Source: Enterococcus thailandicus
GTDB taxonomy: Bacteria > Bacillota > Bacilli > Lactobacillales > Enterococcaceae
Assembly: GCF_001886265.1 (NCBI RefSeq)
Contig: NZ_JXLE01000001.1
Location: 124,001-188,000, forward strand
Length of the DNA stretch: 64,000 nt
Direction of reading: 5' to 3'
Of this stretch, positions 10,108 to 16,708 are shown piece by piece. The notes beneath the pieces were generated by a model. That model ran no database searches and was not told the DNA's origin. It worked only from the letters and a program-made list of their open reading frames with translations. How positions within the stretch are numbered: position 1 is the first letter of the stretch; each line of letters opens with the position of its first letter. Position numbers and translations under genes: made by a program.

Positions 10108-10148
10108 GCACACTAATCGTTGTTTTGCACACAAAACCAATAGTGTGC
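10108..10148. promoter_or_regulatory. Nested palindrome, probable enhancer (UAS) for the LevR-type activator
   Basis: The outer arms GCACACTA (10108-10115) and TAGTGTGC (10141-10148) enclose an inner pair GTTTTG (10122-10127) and CAAAAC (10132-10137). The centre is about 100 bp upstream of the predicted sigma-54 start, the usual distance for an activator hexamer site. No T run follows, so termination is a poorer explanation. The role is inferred. Confidence 0.6.
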
Positions 10149-10160
10149 GCACTGTTTTTG

Positions 10161-10200
10161 AAGGCTAAAAGGCGTGAAAACGCTATTTTAGCCTTTTTTT
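10161..10200 (+). terminator. Intrinsic terminator of the activator gene
   Basis: AAGGCTAAAA pairs with TTTTAGCCTT, with an inner GCGT/ACGC pair and a GAAA loop, followed by a T run. It lies between the proposed enhancer and the sigma-54 promoter. Confidence 0.85.
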
Positions 10201-10201
10201 A

Positions 10202-10218
10202 TTGGCACGCTTCTTGCA
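10202..10218 (+). promoter_or_regulatory. Sigma-54 (-24/-12) promoter of the PTS operon
   Basis: TTGGCAC (10202-10208), a 5-nt spacer and TTGCA (10214-10218) match the consensus TGGCAC-N5-TTGCA exactly. Transcription should start near 10229, about 30 nt before the IIB gene. Confidence 0.92.
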
Positions 10219-10258
10219 TTATAATAAAGTGTAAAACAAATTAGAGGGAGTGGAGAAA

Positions 10259-10576
10259 ATGGTGAAAAAAACGATCATGTTAGTTTGTTCCGCTGGAATG
10301 AGCACAAGCCTACTTGTAACAAAAATGCAAAAAGCAGCTGAAGAAAAAGGAATCGATGCAGATATCTTTGCAGTTTCAGCTTCAGATGCAGACAACAATT
10401 TAGAAGCAAAAAATGTAGACGTACTCTTATTAGGACCTCAAGTCCGCTTCATGAAATCCCAATTTGAACAAAAACTAGCGCCAAAAGGTATTCCTTTAGA
10501 TGTAATCAACATGCAAGACTATGGCATGATGAATGGTGCAAAAGTACTTGAACAAGCAGAAAGTTTAATGAAATAA
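10259..10576 (+). CDS. PTS lactose/cellobiose-family EIIB component
   Basis: Soluble phosphocarrier of 105 residues. The phosphorylated cysteine lies in LVCSAGMSTSLL near the N terminus, the signature of the Lac/Cel EIIB fold. It accepts phosphate from EIIA and passes it to the sugar carried by EIIC. The ATG at 10259 is preferred because GAGGGAG sits about 9 nt upstream; an in-frame GTG at 10250 would overlap this site. First gene of the sigma-54-driven operon. The sugar cannot be told from this subunit. Confidence 0.92.
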   Translation: MVKKTIMLVCSAGMSTSLLVTKMQKAAEEKGIDADIFAVSASDADNNLEAKNVDVLLLGPQVRFMKSQFEQKLAPKGIPLDVINMQDYGMMNGAKVLEQAESLMK

Positions 10577-10605
10577 CTGATTAAGAAATTTGGAGGAAGA
10601 CAAAC

Positions 10606-10926
10606 GTGGAAGATCAACAAAATTTAGAAGCCATCATGGGTTTGATTATGTATGGTGGTAACGCAAAAAGTGATGCGATGGAAGCAATCGCGGCAGCGAA
10701 ACAAGGTGACTTTACCTTAGCAGATCAAAAAATCGCAGATGCTGAGGAATCACTAGTCCAAGCACATCATTCACAAACAGAAATGCTAACACAAGAAGCA
10801 CAAGGAAATCATGTACAAGTGACTTTATTAACGGTTCATAGCCAAGATCACTTGATGACTTCGATTGCGTTTACAGATTTAGCAAAAGAAATTATTGATA
10901 TTTATCGTCGCTTAGGAAATGAGTAA
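10606..10926 (+). CDS. PTS lactose/cellobiose-family EIIA component
   Basis: An all-helical EIIA of 106 residues of the Lac/Cel type. The phosphorylated histidine is expected in LVQAHHSQTEMLTQEA (about residues 50-65). The N terminus (MEDQQNLEAIMGLIMYGGNAKSDA without its tail) follows the family pattern. It starts with GTG, with GGAGG about 9 nt upstream, and lies 29 bp after the EIIB stop. Confidence 0.92.
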   Translation: MEDQQNLEAIMGLIMYGGNAKSDAMEAIAAAKQGDFTLADQKIADAEESLVQAHHSQTEMLTQEAQGNHVQVTLLTVHSQDHLMTSIAFTDLAKEIIDIYRRLGNE

Positions 10927-10928
10927 TA

Positions 10929-11004
10929 CTTCTTTTTTGAACGGGAGAAGTTATACGCCAACACCTTCTTTTTTGAACGGAAGAAGAAAAAAATTTTGAA
11001 CGGA
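10929..11004 (+). repeat. Three-copy TTTTGAACGG repeat with two hairpins between EIIA and EIIC
   Basis: Copy 1 (10929-10950) and copy 2 (10965-10986) each read CTTCTTTTTTGAACGG plus an AGAAG-type end, so each can fold into a small hairpin with CTTCT and AGAAG arms. A third partial copy, TTTTGAACGGA, is at 10994-11004. It fills the unusually long 141-bp gap between EIIA and EIIC and could modulate EIIC translation or RNA processing. Function unknown. Confidence 0.75.
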
Positions 11005-11067
11005 TTTTTTAACTTGGTATAGGGAGGCAACTCTTTGTATAAATAAACTTATAGGAGGAACAATAAA

Positions 11068-12525
11068 ATGAACGGATTAACAGCTTGGATGGAGAAACAC
11101 ATCCTACCGGTTGCCGCTAAAATTGGCGCGCAGAAGCACTTAGTTGCTTTACGTGACGCTTTTATCGGTACAATGCCTGCAACGATGGCAGGGTCTGTTG
11201 CTGTAATGATCAATGCAATCATTCGTGATTTGCCACAGCAATTTATTAGTACTTATGCAGATAGTTTAGCAGCAGACAAAGGTTTCTTTGCAGTATTAAA
11301 TGTTATTATTGGTATCAACGGCTTTGTTTGGAACGGAACACTAGCTATCGCAGGTTTGATTTTTGCCTTTTCTTGGGGCTATAACTTAGCACGAGCTTAT
11401 GGTGTAAATGACCTAGCAGGTGGTATCGTAGGTTTAGCAACGTTGATTCAAGGGATCGCGTTTGGTCCTTCTCTTTCAGCAGCGCTAAATGTGGATGTTC
11501 CAGCAAATGTAGCAGAAGCAATCAACAATAGTGGTGTTGGTGCGACTGTAGCAGATGGTACATTATCTGTTGGTTTATGGGGTTGGTTGAATTTAAATCA
11601 CCTAAATGGAAATGCTTACTTCACTGTTATGATTATGGGTGCCATTTCTGTTATTATTTTCTGTAAATTGATGTTAGCTGACATTACAATCAAAATGCCT
11701 GATTCAGTACCACCGGCAGTTTCTAAAGCTTTCGCAGCTATTTTGCCAGCAACAATCGCTTTATATGTAATTGCAATTATTAACTATGTTGTCGGACGTT
11801 TCACTGATGGTCAATTGATTATTGACTTAGTTCAAAAATACATTGCTGAACCATTCCTTGGTTTATCACAAGGGATCGGCGCTGTATTGATCGTTACAGT
11901 CTTTGTGCAAATTTTCTGGTTCTTCGGGATTCATGGTCCAAACGTATTGGCACCAGTGCTAGAAGGTATCTGGGGACAAGCACAATTGATCAATATCGAT
12001 ATTTTCCAAAAAGGTTACAATGGAAAAACAGGTACACCAGCTGTTTTAGATGCTATTGAAGACGGCAAAGCTTACATGTGGGTTCGTGGTTCATTTGATG
12101 CGTTCGCTTGGTTTGGTGGTTCAGGTGGGACAATCGTTCTCTTGATTGCTATCTTGATTTTCTCAAAACGTGCGGATTATCTAACAGTTGCAAAACTGTC
12201 AATTGGACCTGGTCTTTTCAATATCAATGAACCAGTAATGTTTGGTTTACCAATCGTATTGAACGCAATCATGTTCATTCCTTTCTTGATTGCGCCAGTT
12301 GTTGCGACAGCAATTGGTTGGGTAGCAACTTACCTAGGTCTGGTCGCACCGGTATCGCAACAAGTAACATGGGTTGTACCGCCATTCTTACTATCATTCT
12401 TAGCAACAGGGGCAGACTGGCGTGCGCCAATCGTAACCTTAGTATGTATGGTCGTGACCTTCTTAATCTGGGCACCATTTGTTATTGCAGCAAACAAAAT
12501 GGACCCTAATGCTGGGGAACAATAA
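11068..12525 (+). CDS. PTS lactose/cellobiose-family EIIC permease
   Basis: Integral membrane sugar permease of 485 residues, somewhat longer than the usual 420-450. The N-terminal amphipathic segment (MEKHILPVAAKIGAQKHLVA, then LRDAFIGTMPATMAGS) and about ten hydrophobic segments follow the EIIC-Lac/Cel pattern. The conserved GPGLFNINEPVMFG motif near residue 378 carries the substrate/phosphorylation Glu, and FFGIHGPN is also present. It forms the transporter with the EIIB and EIIA encoded upstream. A strong AGGAGG precedes the ATG. Beta-glucoside or cellobiose-like transport is inferred. Confidence 0.92.
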   Translation: MNGLTAWMEKHILPVAAKIGAQKHLVALRDAFIGTMPATMAGSVAVMINAIIRDLPQQFISTYADSLAADKGFFAVLNVIIGINGFVWNGTLAIAGLIFAFSWGYNLARAYGVNDLAGGIVGLATLIQGIAFGPSLSAALNVDVPANVAEAINNSGVGATVADGTLSVGLWGWLNLNHLNGNAYFTVMIMGAISVIIFCKLMLADITIKMPDSVPPAVSKAFAAILPATIALYVIAIINYVVGRFTDGQLIIDLVQKYIAEPFLGLSQGIGAVLIVTVFVQIFWFFGIHGPNVLAPVLEGIWGQAQLINIDIFQKGYNGKTGTPAVLDAIEDGKAYMWVRGSFDAFAWFGGSGGTIVLLIAILIFSKRADYLTVAKLSIGPGLFNINEPVMFGLPIVLNAIMFIPFLIAPVVATAIGWVATYLGLVAPVSQQVTWVVPPFLLSFLATGADWRAPIVTLVCMVVTFLIWAPFVIAANKMDPNAGEQ

Positions 12526-12537
12526 TTAACTAAAGAT

Positions 12538-12579
12538 AGACTGCTGACGCTTCCAGTGAGGTGGAGGCAGTCTTTTTTG
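12538..12579 (+). terminator. Terminator or attenuator after EIIC
   Basis: AGACTGC (12538-12544) pairs with GCAGTCT (12567-12573), with an internal TTCCA/TGGA pair and a T run. The next small gene starts 22 bp later with its own AGGAGG, so this probably reduces rather than stops transcription. Confidence 0.75.
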
Positions 12580-12601
12580 TAAATATTAGGAGGACAAATC
12601 A

Positions 12602-12823
12602 ATGATTACAATCGCAAGTGCAATGCAGCAAGATGCTATTAAAGAACTTTTAGAAGGATTTAACGAAGATGGAATTAGCTTCCAATTTAAAGAAAAACAA
12701 GGGATTAAGCTAATGTTTGAAACAACAGCAAGTGATCCAGAAGTAGCCGCTAAAAAGGCAAAAGAACTAATCAAAGCGCAACCTTGGGGCACAGTTTTAT
12801 ATTTCCAAGCAACTGCAGTATAA
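12602..12823 (+). CDS. Small conserved-looking PTS-associated protein, unknown function
   Basis: A 73-residue soluble acidic protein that I do not recognise. It has two helical Lys/Glu-rich stretches around a beta-strand-like core (GISFQFKEKQGIKLMFETTA). It has no membrane segment and no Cys. A perfect AGGAGG lies upstream. Located between EIIC and two more small genes, it is probably expressed at a lower level by read-through of the terminator after EIIC. A partner role with the PTS is only a guess from position. Confidence 0.7.
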   Translation: MITIASAMQQDAIKELLEGFNEDGISFQFKEKQGIKLMFETTASDPEVAAKKAKELIKAQPWGTVLYFQATAV

Positions 12824-12853
12824 TAAAAGTGTTTGAAAGATAGGATGGTTTAA

Positions 12854-13033
12854 ATGATAAAAAATGGCTTATTTTTATGTAGTATTGGCTCTTTAGTGTT
12901 ATTGTATAGTCTAAACCCCAATACCCAAAGTTATGATTTATATAGTATGGTTACGGGCTTGTTTTTGTTAGGTTTAGGTATCTATTTCTTTAAAAAAGGA
13001 AAGAAAAAAGAAGTAAAGGAGAAAAATAACTAA
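12854..13033 (+). CDS. Small two-TM membrane protein
   Basis: A 59-codon gene reading MIKNGLFLCSIGSLVLLYSL at its start, then a short polar loop, a second hydrophobic segment (MVTGLFLLGLGIYFF) and a very basic tail (KKGKKKEVKEKNN). Two membrane helices with both ends cytoplasmic fit the positive-inside rule. The upstream region has AGGATGG about 7 nt before the ATG. Its stop overlaps the ATG of the DUF3284-like gene (TAATG), which supports real, coupled translation. No family is recognised. Confidence 0.65.
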   Translation: MIKNGLFLCSIGSLVLLYSLNPNTQSYDLYSMVTGLFLLGLGIYFFKKGKKKEVKEKNN

Positions 13034-13446
13034 TGGAACTTACAAAAAAATTGAATATTCCGGCATCGTTCTTTTACGATAAAGTTATGGACTCTGTTCT
13101 TTTTGATGTGCGTAAAGCAACAGGGAAAAGCATCACACGTAAACAGCTAAATAACTTTGAATATGTAAAAGTATTTTCTAAATCAAGCCGTGCTCGAATC
13201 AAAATCGAGGAAGTTATCGAAAATCAATCTTATAAATTTCGGACATCAACGACCAAAAATGATTTTGTTGTTCACTATCAAATCAAACCAATCGATGATT
13301 CCTCATGTGAAATCCGTTATACGGAACAAATGACTTCGCATGGCGTATTGCAAAAATTGAATGATATGGTTTTGGGCACAATCTTGATGTATTTCAAACG
13401 TCGCCAATTCAAAAAAATGTTGACGATGATTGAAGAAACGTATTAG
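13033..13446 (+). CDS. DUF3284-like protein
   Basis: A 137-residue soluble protein that resembles the DUF3284 family, often found beside cellobiose-type PTS genes in Lactobacillales. The beta-rich middle (IKIEEVIENQSYKFRTSTT, DFVVHYQIKPIDDSSCEIRY) suggests a START/polyketide-cyclase-like sandwich closed by a C-terminal helix with many Arg and Lys. Function is unknown. Translation is probably coupled to the small membrane protein ahead of it. It is the last gene of the PTS operon. Confidence 0.75.
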   Translation: MELTKKLNIPASFFYDKVMDSVLFDVRKATGKSITRKQLNNFEYVKVFSKSSRARIKIEEVIENQSYKFRTSTTKNDFVVHYQIKPIDDSSCEIRYTEQMTSHGVLQKLNDMVLGTILMYFKRRQFKKMLTMIEETY

Positions 13447-13487
13447 GTTATCATTACATGACAAAAAGAAAAAGCAAGTTGTAAATG

Positions 13488-13555
13488 AACTGATTGAGCG
13501 TGGATTGGAGTTTGCAGGTAACCAAACTTCAAGCGAGTTATCAATCAGTTTTTTG
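13488..13555 (+). terminator. Branched hairpin after the PTS operon
   Basis: AACTGATTGA (13488-13497) pairs with TCAATCAGTT (13541-13550) and is followed by TTTTTG. A second small stem (AGTTTG with CAAACT) lies inside the loop. It ends the PTS operon, or acts in the leader of the acetyltransferase, whose AGGAGG begins just after it. Confidence 0.55.
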
Positions 13556-13574
13556 TGTAGGAGGAGTAGCAAGA

Positions 13575-14756
13575 ATGAATAAAAAGGTCAAGGAATTAGG
13601 CAGTGCACAAATCGACGAGATGTTTGATTTAGCTGCTTACGCATTTAATTTTGAAGATACGTTTGAACGGCGGGAACGATTTCAAACCATCGCAGAACAC
13701 TCATGGAATTATGGTTTTTTCAATGAAGAAGAACAATTGATGAGCCAAGTAATGGCTACACCGTTTCCGGTTGCTTTTCATGGGAAAGAACTGTTGATGG
13801 CTGGAATTGGTTATGTTGCTTCGTATCCGGAGGCAAGAGGGCAAGGCGGTATCAATCAAATCATGGAGCAAATCCTTACTGATTGTCGAGAAAGAGATGT
13901 GACATTGTCTTATTTAGCACCATTTTCTTATCCTTTTTATCGTCGTTATGGCTATGAACTGTTATTTGAAAAAGTTCATTATGAATTAGCTAGTCGTGAT
14001 TTCCCCGCAGTCAAAAAAGTACCGGGAAAGATGGTTCGGACTTCGTTTGACCAGGCACAAGAAGCAATAGCAAAAATTTATCCTAAAATGGCTGACAATC
14101 AACGTGGTGCAGTTGCACGGGAAGCTTGGTGGATTGATTTTAAATTCCGCCAAAAGAAAGGACATCAGTTTGCATTGTATTATGATGAAGCTGGTGCAGT
14201 AGCAGGTTATTTAGTTTATCGTTTGGATACACCAACATTTACCATTGTAGAATGGGGCTATTTGACACACACTGCGTTTCAGGCGCTTGCTCGCTTTGTT
14301 GGTTCACACAGTGGGGCATTTGAAACATTTGCATTTGCTTGTGGCTACGCTGGCAATAATCTGAATACACTACTTGCCAATCCTTTTGCAAAAACAACAA
14401 TCACACCAGATATGATGGCAAGAATCGTTGACTTAGCTAAATTTTTAGCTGCTTATCCATTTCCAAAAACACAAGTGGCTTTTGCTGTTGAAGTAACAGA
14501 AGATGCTTACGCAAGTTGGAATGAAGGTATCTTTGAAGTGGTCCTAGTTGACGGTGAAGTTCGTGTCAATCCCGTAACAGACTCTATGTTGCCAAGAGTT
14601 AGTGGGACAATCCAAAGTTTAACGCAATTATTTATGGGTTATAAAAAAGTTCAAGAATTGGTTTTCCAAGAAAAATTGATTTGTTCAGAAGCGTTAGTTG
14701 AAAAATTGGCGGAACTGATTCCAGATCAAAAACCTGTTTTAAACGATTATTTCTAA
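13575..14756 (+). CDS. GNAT-family N-acetyltransferase, Eis-like
   Basis: A 393-residue acetyltransferase with the two-GNAT plus sterol-carrier-like layout of the Eis group. The acetyl-CoA site is seen as GIGYVASYPEARGQGGINQIM (about residues 75-95, with the R/Q-x-x-G-x-G/A loop ARGQGG), followed by LAPFSYPFYRRYGYE, a typical Eis signature. Eis homologs acetylate amines, including aminoglycosides and lysine side chains; the substrate here is unknown. The ATG at 13575 is preferred because TAGGAGGAG precedes it, rather than an upstream in-frame codon at 13494. Confidence 0.88.
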   Translation: MNKKVKELGSAQIDEMFDLAAYAFNFEDTFERRERFQTIAEHSWNYGFFNEEEQLMSQVMATPFPVAFHGKELLMAGIGYVASYPEARGQGGINQIMEQILTDCRERDVTLSYLAPFSYPFYRRYGYELLFEKVHYELASRDFPAVKKVPGKMVRTSFDQAQEAIAKIYPKMADNQRGAVAREAWWIDFKFRQKKGHQFALYYDEAGAVAGYLVYRLDTPTFTIVEWGYLTHTAFQALARFVGSHSGAFETFAFACGYAGNNLNTLLANPFAKTTITPDMMARIVDLAKFLAAYPFPKTQVAFAVEVTEDAYASWNEGIFEVVLVDGEVRVNPVTDSMLPRVSGTIQSLTQLFMGYKKVQELVFQEKLICSEALVEKLAELIPDQKPVLNDYF

Positions 14757-14803
14757 AAAAAGGGTCAGACAAAATGCGATGCACTTTGCCTGACTCTTTT
14801 TTT
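14757..14803. terminator. Bidirectional intrinsic terminator
   Basis: AGGGTCAGACAAA pairs imperfectly with TTTGCCTGACTCT. A-rich DNA lies before it and a T run after it, so it can serve both the acetyltransferase gene and the convergent small gene. Confidence 0.85.
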
Positions 14804-14863
14804 AAACGTTTATTTGTTCATAAAATTTTTTCGTCCGTGTTTTATCACGGACACAATCAGTTC

Positions 14864-15022
14864 CTACTGAGTGGGTTTTTTCTTAAACTTGAATTTTTTA
14901 TTTGGCGGTTGAGGATGAGCTTCTTTATGTTCCTGGATAGCAGCTTTTGAAATTTTTTCCCGATCTTTCTTTGAGGCATCGAAACGTTCAGCATAGATTT
15001 TTTCTTTCGGCTTTTCTGTCAT
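14864..15022 (-). CDS. Small basic protein, 52 residues
   Basis: Not recognised by family. The gene starts with a strong AGGAGG (15031-15036, read on the minus strand) about 8 nt before the ATG. It encodes MTEKPKEKIYAERFDASKKD followed by a helix rich in Lys, Glu and Ala, and a Pro/Lys-rich end (HPQPPNKKFKFKKKPTQ). There is no membrane segment. The strong ribosome binding site, charged composition and convergent placement before a shared terminator support a real gene; such basic peptides may bind nucleic acid or ribosomes, which is inference. Confidence 0.65.
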   Translation of the reverse strand: MTEKPKEKIYAERFDASKKDREKISKAAIQEHKEAHPQPPNKKFKFKKKPTQ

Positions 15023-15150
15023 CAAATATTCCTCCTAAGCATAAGACTTATTCATACTCTAAGTGTAGCATCAGCGAGTAGAAGATTGCGAATAGTTTGC
15101 TTTGAGAAGAAAAAACGTAAGAAATACTTCGTTTTTTGTCAGGGGAAGGC

Positions 15151-15179
15151 TTGCAAGAAAAAAACAAAACAGCTACAAT
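15151..15179 (+). promoter_or_regulatory. Sigma-A promoter of the tRNA-Arg gene
   Basis: TTGCAA (15151-15156), a 17-nt spacer and TACAAT (15174-15179) lie about 70 bp before the tRNA. Confidence 0.75.
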
Positions 15180-15248
15180 AATTCTGTTGGACTTAAATTG
15201 TTCAAAGTAGTTTTTATGTTTCTTTATGTTTCAATTAATTGTTAAAAA

Positions 15249-15320
15249 GTTCCCTTAGTTAAATGGATATAACAAATCCCTCCTAAGGATTAGTTGCTGG
15301 TTCGATTCCGGCAGGGAACG
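15249..15320 (+). tRNA. tRNA-Arg (anticodon CCT)
   Basis: A full cloverleaf can be drawn. The acceptor is GTTCCCT (15249-15255) with AGGGAAC (15313-15319). The D stem is GTTA with TAAC, with GG in the loop. The anticodon stem is AATCC with GGATT around loop CTCCTAA, giving anticodon CCT, which reads AGG. The T stem is GCTGG with CCGGC around TTCGATT. The discriminator is G, and CCA is not encoded. It has its own promoter and terminator. tRNA-Arg(CCT) genes are frequent phage and island attachment sites. Confidence 0.95.
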
Positions 15321-15337
15321 TAATGGCTTAAAAAGTT

Positions 15338-15382
15338 AGCCTCTAAAACTTACTTCTAAAAGTTAGTTTTAGAGGCTTTTTG
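15338..15382 (+). terminator. Intrinsic terminator of the tRNA gene
   Basis: AGCCTCTAAAACT and AGTTTTAGAGGCT form a 13-bp stem, extended inward by ACTT/AAGT, followed by TTTTTG. Confidence 0.88.
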
Positions 15383-15521
15383 TTTACTTTTGGTCCCCAA
15401 TTTGTGCCAAACAAGTTTTTTATTTACTTCTCAACTCTTGCCAAATGATGTAGCAAGTAGTTGTTTGAATCAATTCTATTTAATACCAATCGTTGATCGA
15501 ATGTAATTCTGATAAGTCAGG

Positions 15522-16622
15522 CTACTTGTTTTGGACTTTCACTGGCTCGGACGATATCGTTGTATGAGCAGACATGTTTTCAGGGCTTTGCGATACTTCT
15601 TCATAACCTGTATCAGTTGAGCTTTCATACTCTGTTTGAGGTGATTGAGAAGTGCTTTCACGTTCCGATTGAGATTTGCTAGAAGAGGCATAATCTTGCT
15701 GGACGGATTGTTCAGTATTTTTGTCGTTTGCATCGACAGCTACAGTCATTGAGTATGCTAAATATTCACTGATTATTTTTTGAGATTCAGTCGTGTATAC
15801 GTCGGTCAATTTACTGGCCCAACTTTCATAAGTAGCGTAATTATCGGAAATCGAATAATGATAATTTGCCATTTGGTTCATTCCTTCAGTGGAAATCATC
15901 GCAAGTTTTTCAACCTTATTATTTGAAATAGCAGCTAATCCATCGACTCCGGACGTATTATTCGCCGCCTCGCTTCTAAATTCTTCTATTAGAGATGGAG
16001 TAGAGCTTTGTAAACTGGTCGTGTACTCATTTAGTATTGCTTGATAGTCGTTAGTAGTAGCTACAGTTGAAATTTCTGTAGTGCTCTCCTTTGTTGAAAA
16101 GGCAGTACTGGTGCTAGCCTTTGTAGTACTCGAAGATTTTTTATTACTACTGGAGCTAGTGCTTTTTGTAGATTTAATCGTTTTCCTTTTTGTATAGGGC
16201 TTTAGTATCAATTTTTCCTTGTTGTCCGACTTATTATTCTTGTCAGGTGCTAAAATAAGATCTTTTTTTTCTTTGCTAACGATATAGGTAGCATCGTTTT
16301 TTTTATCTTCATCATCTTTCCACACCATTTCATTATTTTTTAGCGTGTATTCAAATTTATAATTCATTTGTTCTACTAACGTTTTGGCAAATTCTTCACC
16401 TAAAGCTTCCCATTCGTTAGCTTTAGAGTCCATTTCACTGGTATCAATGCTAAATGAAACGACGTGGTCGGAAAATGAGGCTATTATATTTGGTTCACCT
16501 TCTTTAGTTGTTTCAATTAACCAATCATTTGCTTTTAAATCTTTTGTTGTGATGTTTTTTTCACAGCCCGTGAAAAAAAATAATAATACAAACAATGCCA
16601 AACTACCTAACACTTTTCTCAT
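15522..16622 (-). CDS. Ser/Thr-rich surface lipoprotein, unknown function
   Basis: A 366-residue protein with a lipoprotein signal peptide ending in the lipobox FTGC (Cys about residue 19). It is therefore expected to be lipid-anchored on the outer face of the membrane. Residues about 30-145 form a beta-rich globular region (LIETTKEGEPNIIASFSDHV). Residues about 148-190 are a low-complexity Ser/Thr/Lys linker, followed by a helical region (about 192-300) and a second Ser/Gln-rich tail. The linkers look like wall-spanning spacers. No family is recognised. It lies downstream of a tRNA gene next to apparently non-coding DNA, which hints at accessory origin. Confidence 0.75.
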   Translation of the reverse strand: MRKVLGSLALFVLLFFFTGCEKNITTKDLKANDWLIETTKEGEPNIIASFSDHVVSFSIDTSEMDSKANEWEALGEEFAKTLVEQMNYKFEYTLKNNEMVWKDDEDKKNDATYIVSKEKKDLILAPDKNNKSDNKEKLILKPYTKRKTIKSTKSTSSSSNKKSSSTTKASTSTAFSTKESTTEISTVATTNDYQAILNEYTTSLQSSTPSLIEEFRSEAANNTSGVDGLAAISNNKVEKLAMISTEGMNQMANYHYSISDNYATYESWASKLTDVYTTESQKIISEYLAYSMTVAVDANDKNTEQSVQQDYASSSKSQSERESTSQSPQTEYESSTDTGYEEVSQSPENMSAHTTISSEPVKVQNK

Positions 16623-16680
16623 TTTTAGTTCCTCATCTCTGTGATATAATTTTGTTAGAGAATCTTAGAAATAAGGTTTT

Positions 16681-16708
16681 AGTCCACGTTGCCGCGTGGA
16701 CTTTTTTA
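16681..16708 (+). terminator. Isolated intrinsic terminator hairpin
   Basis: AGTCCACG pairs with CGTGGACT and is followed by TTTTTT. No gene ends here on the plus strand. A TATAAT at 16645-16650 lies just upstream, so a very short transcript is possible; otherwise it is a relic. Confidence 0.6.
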
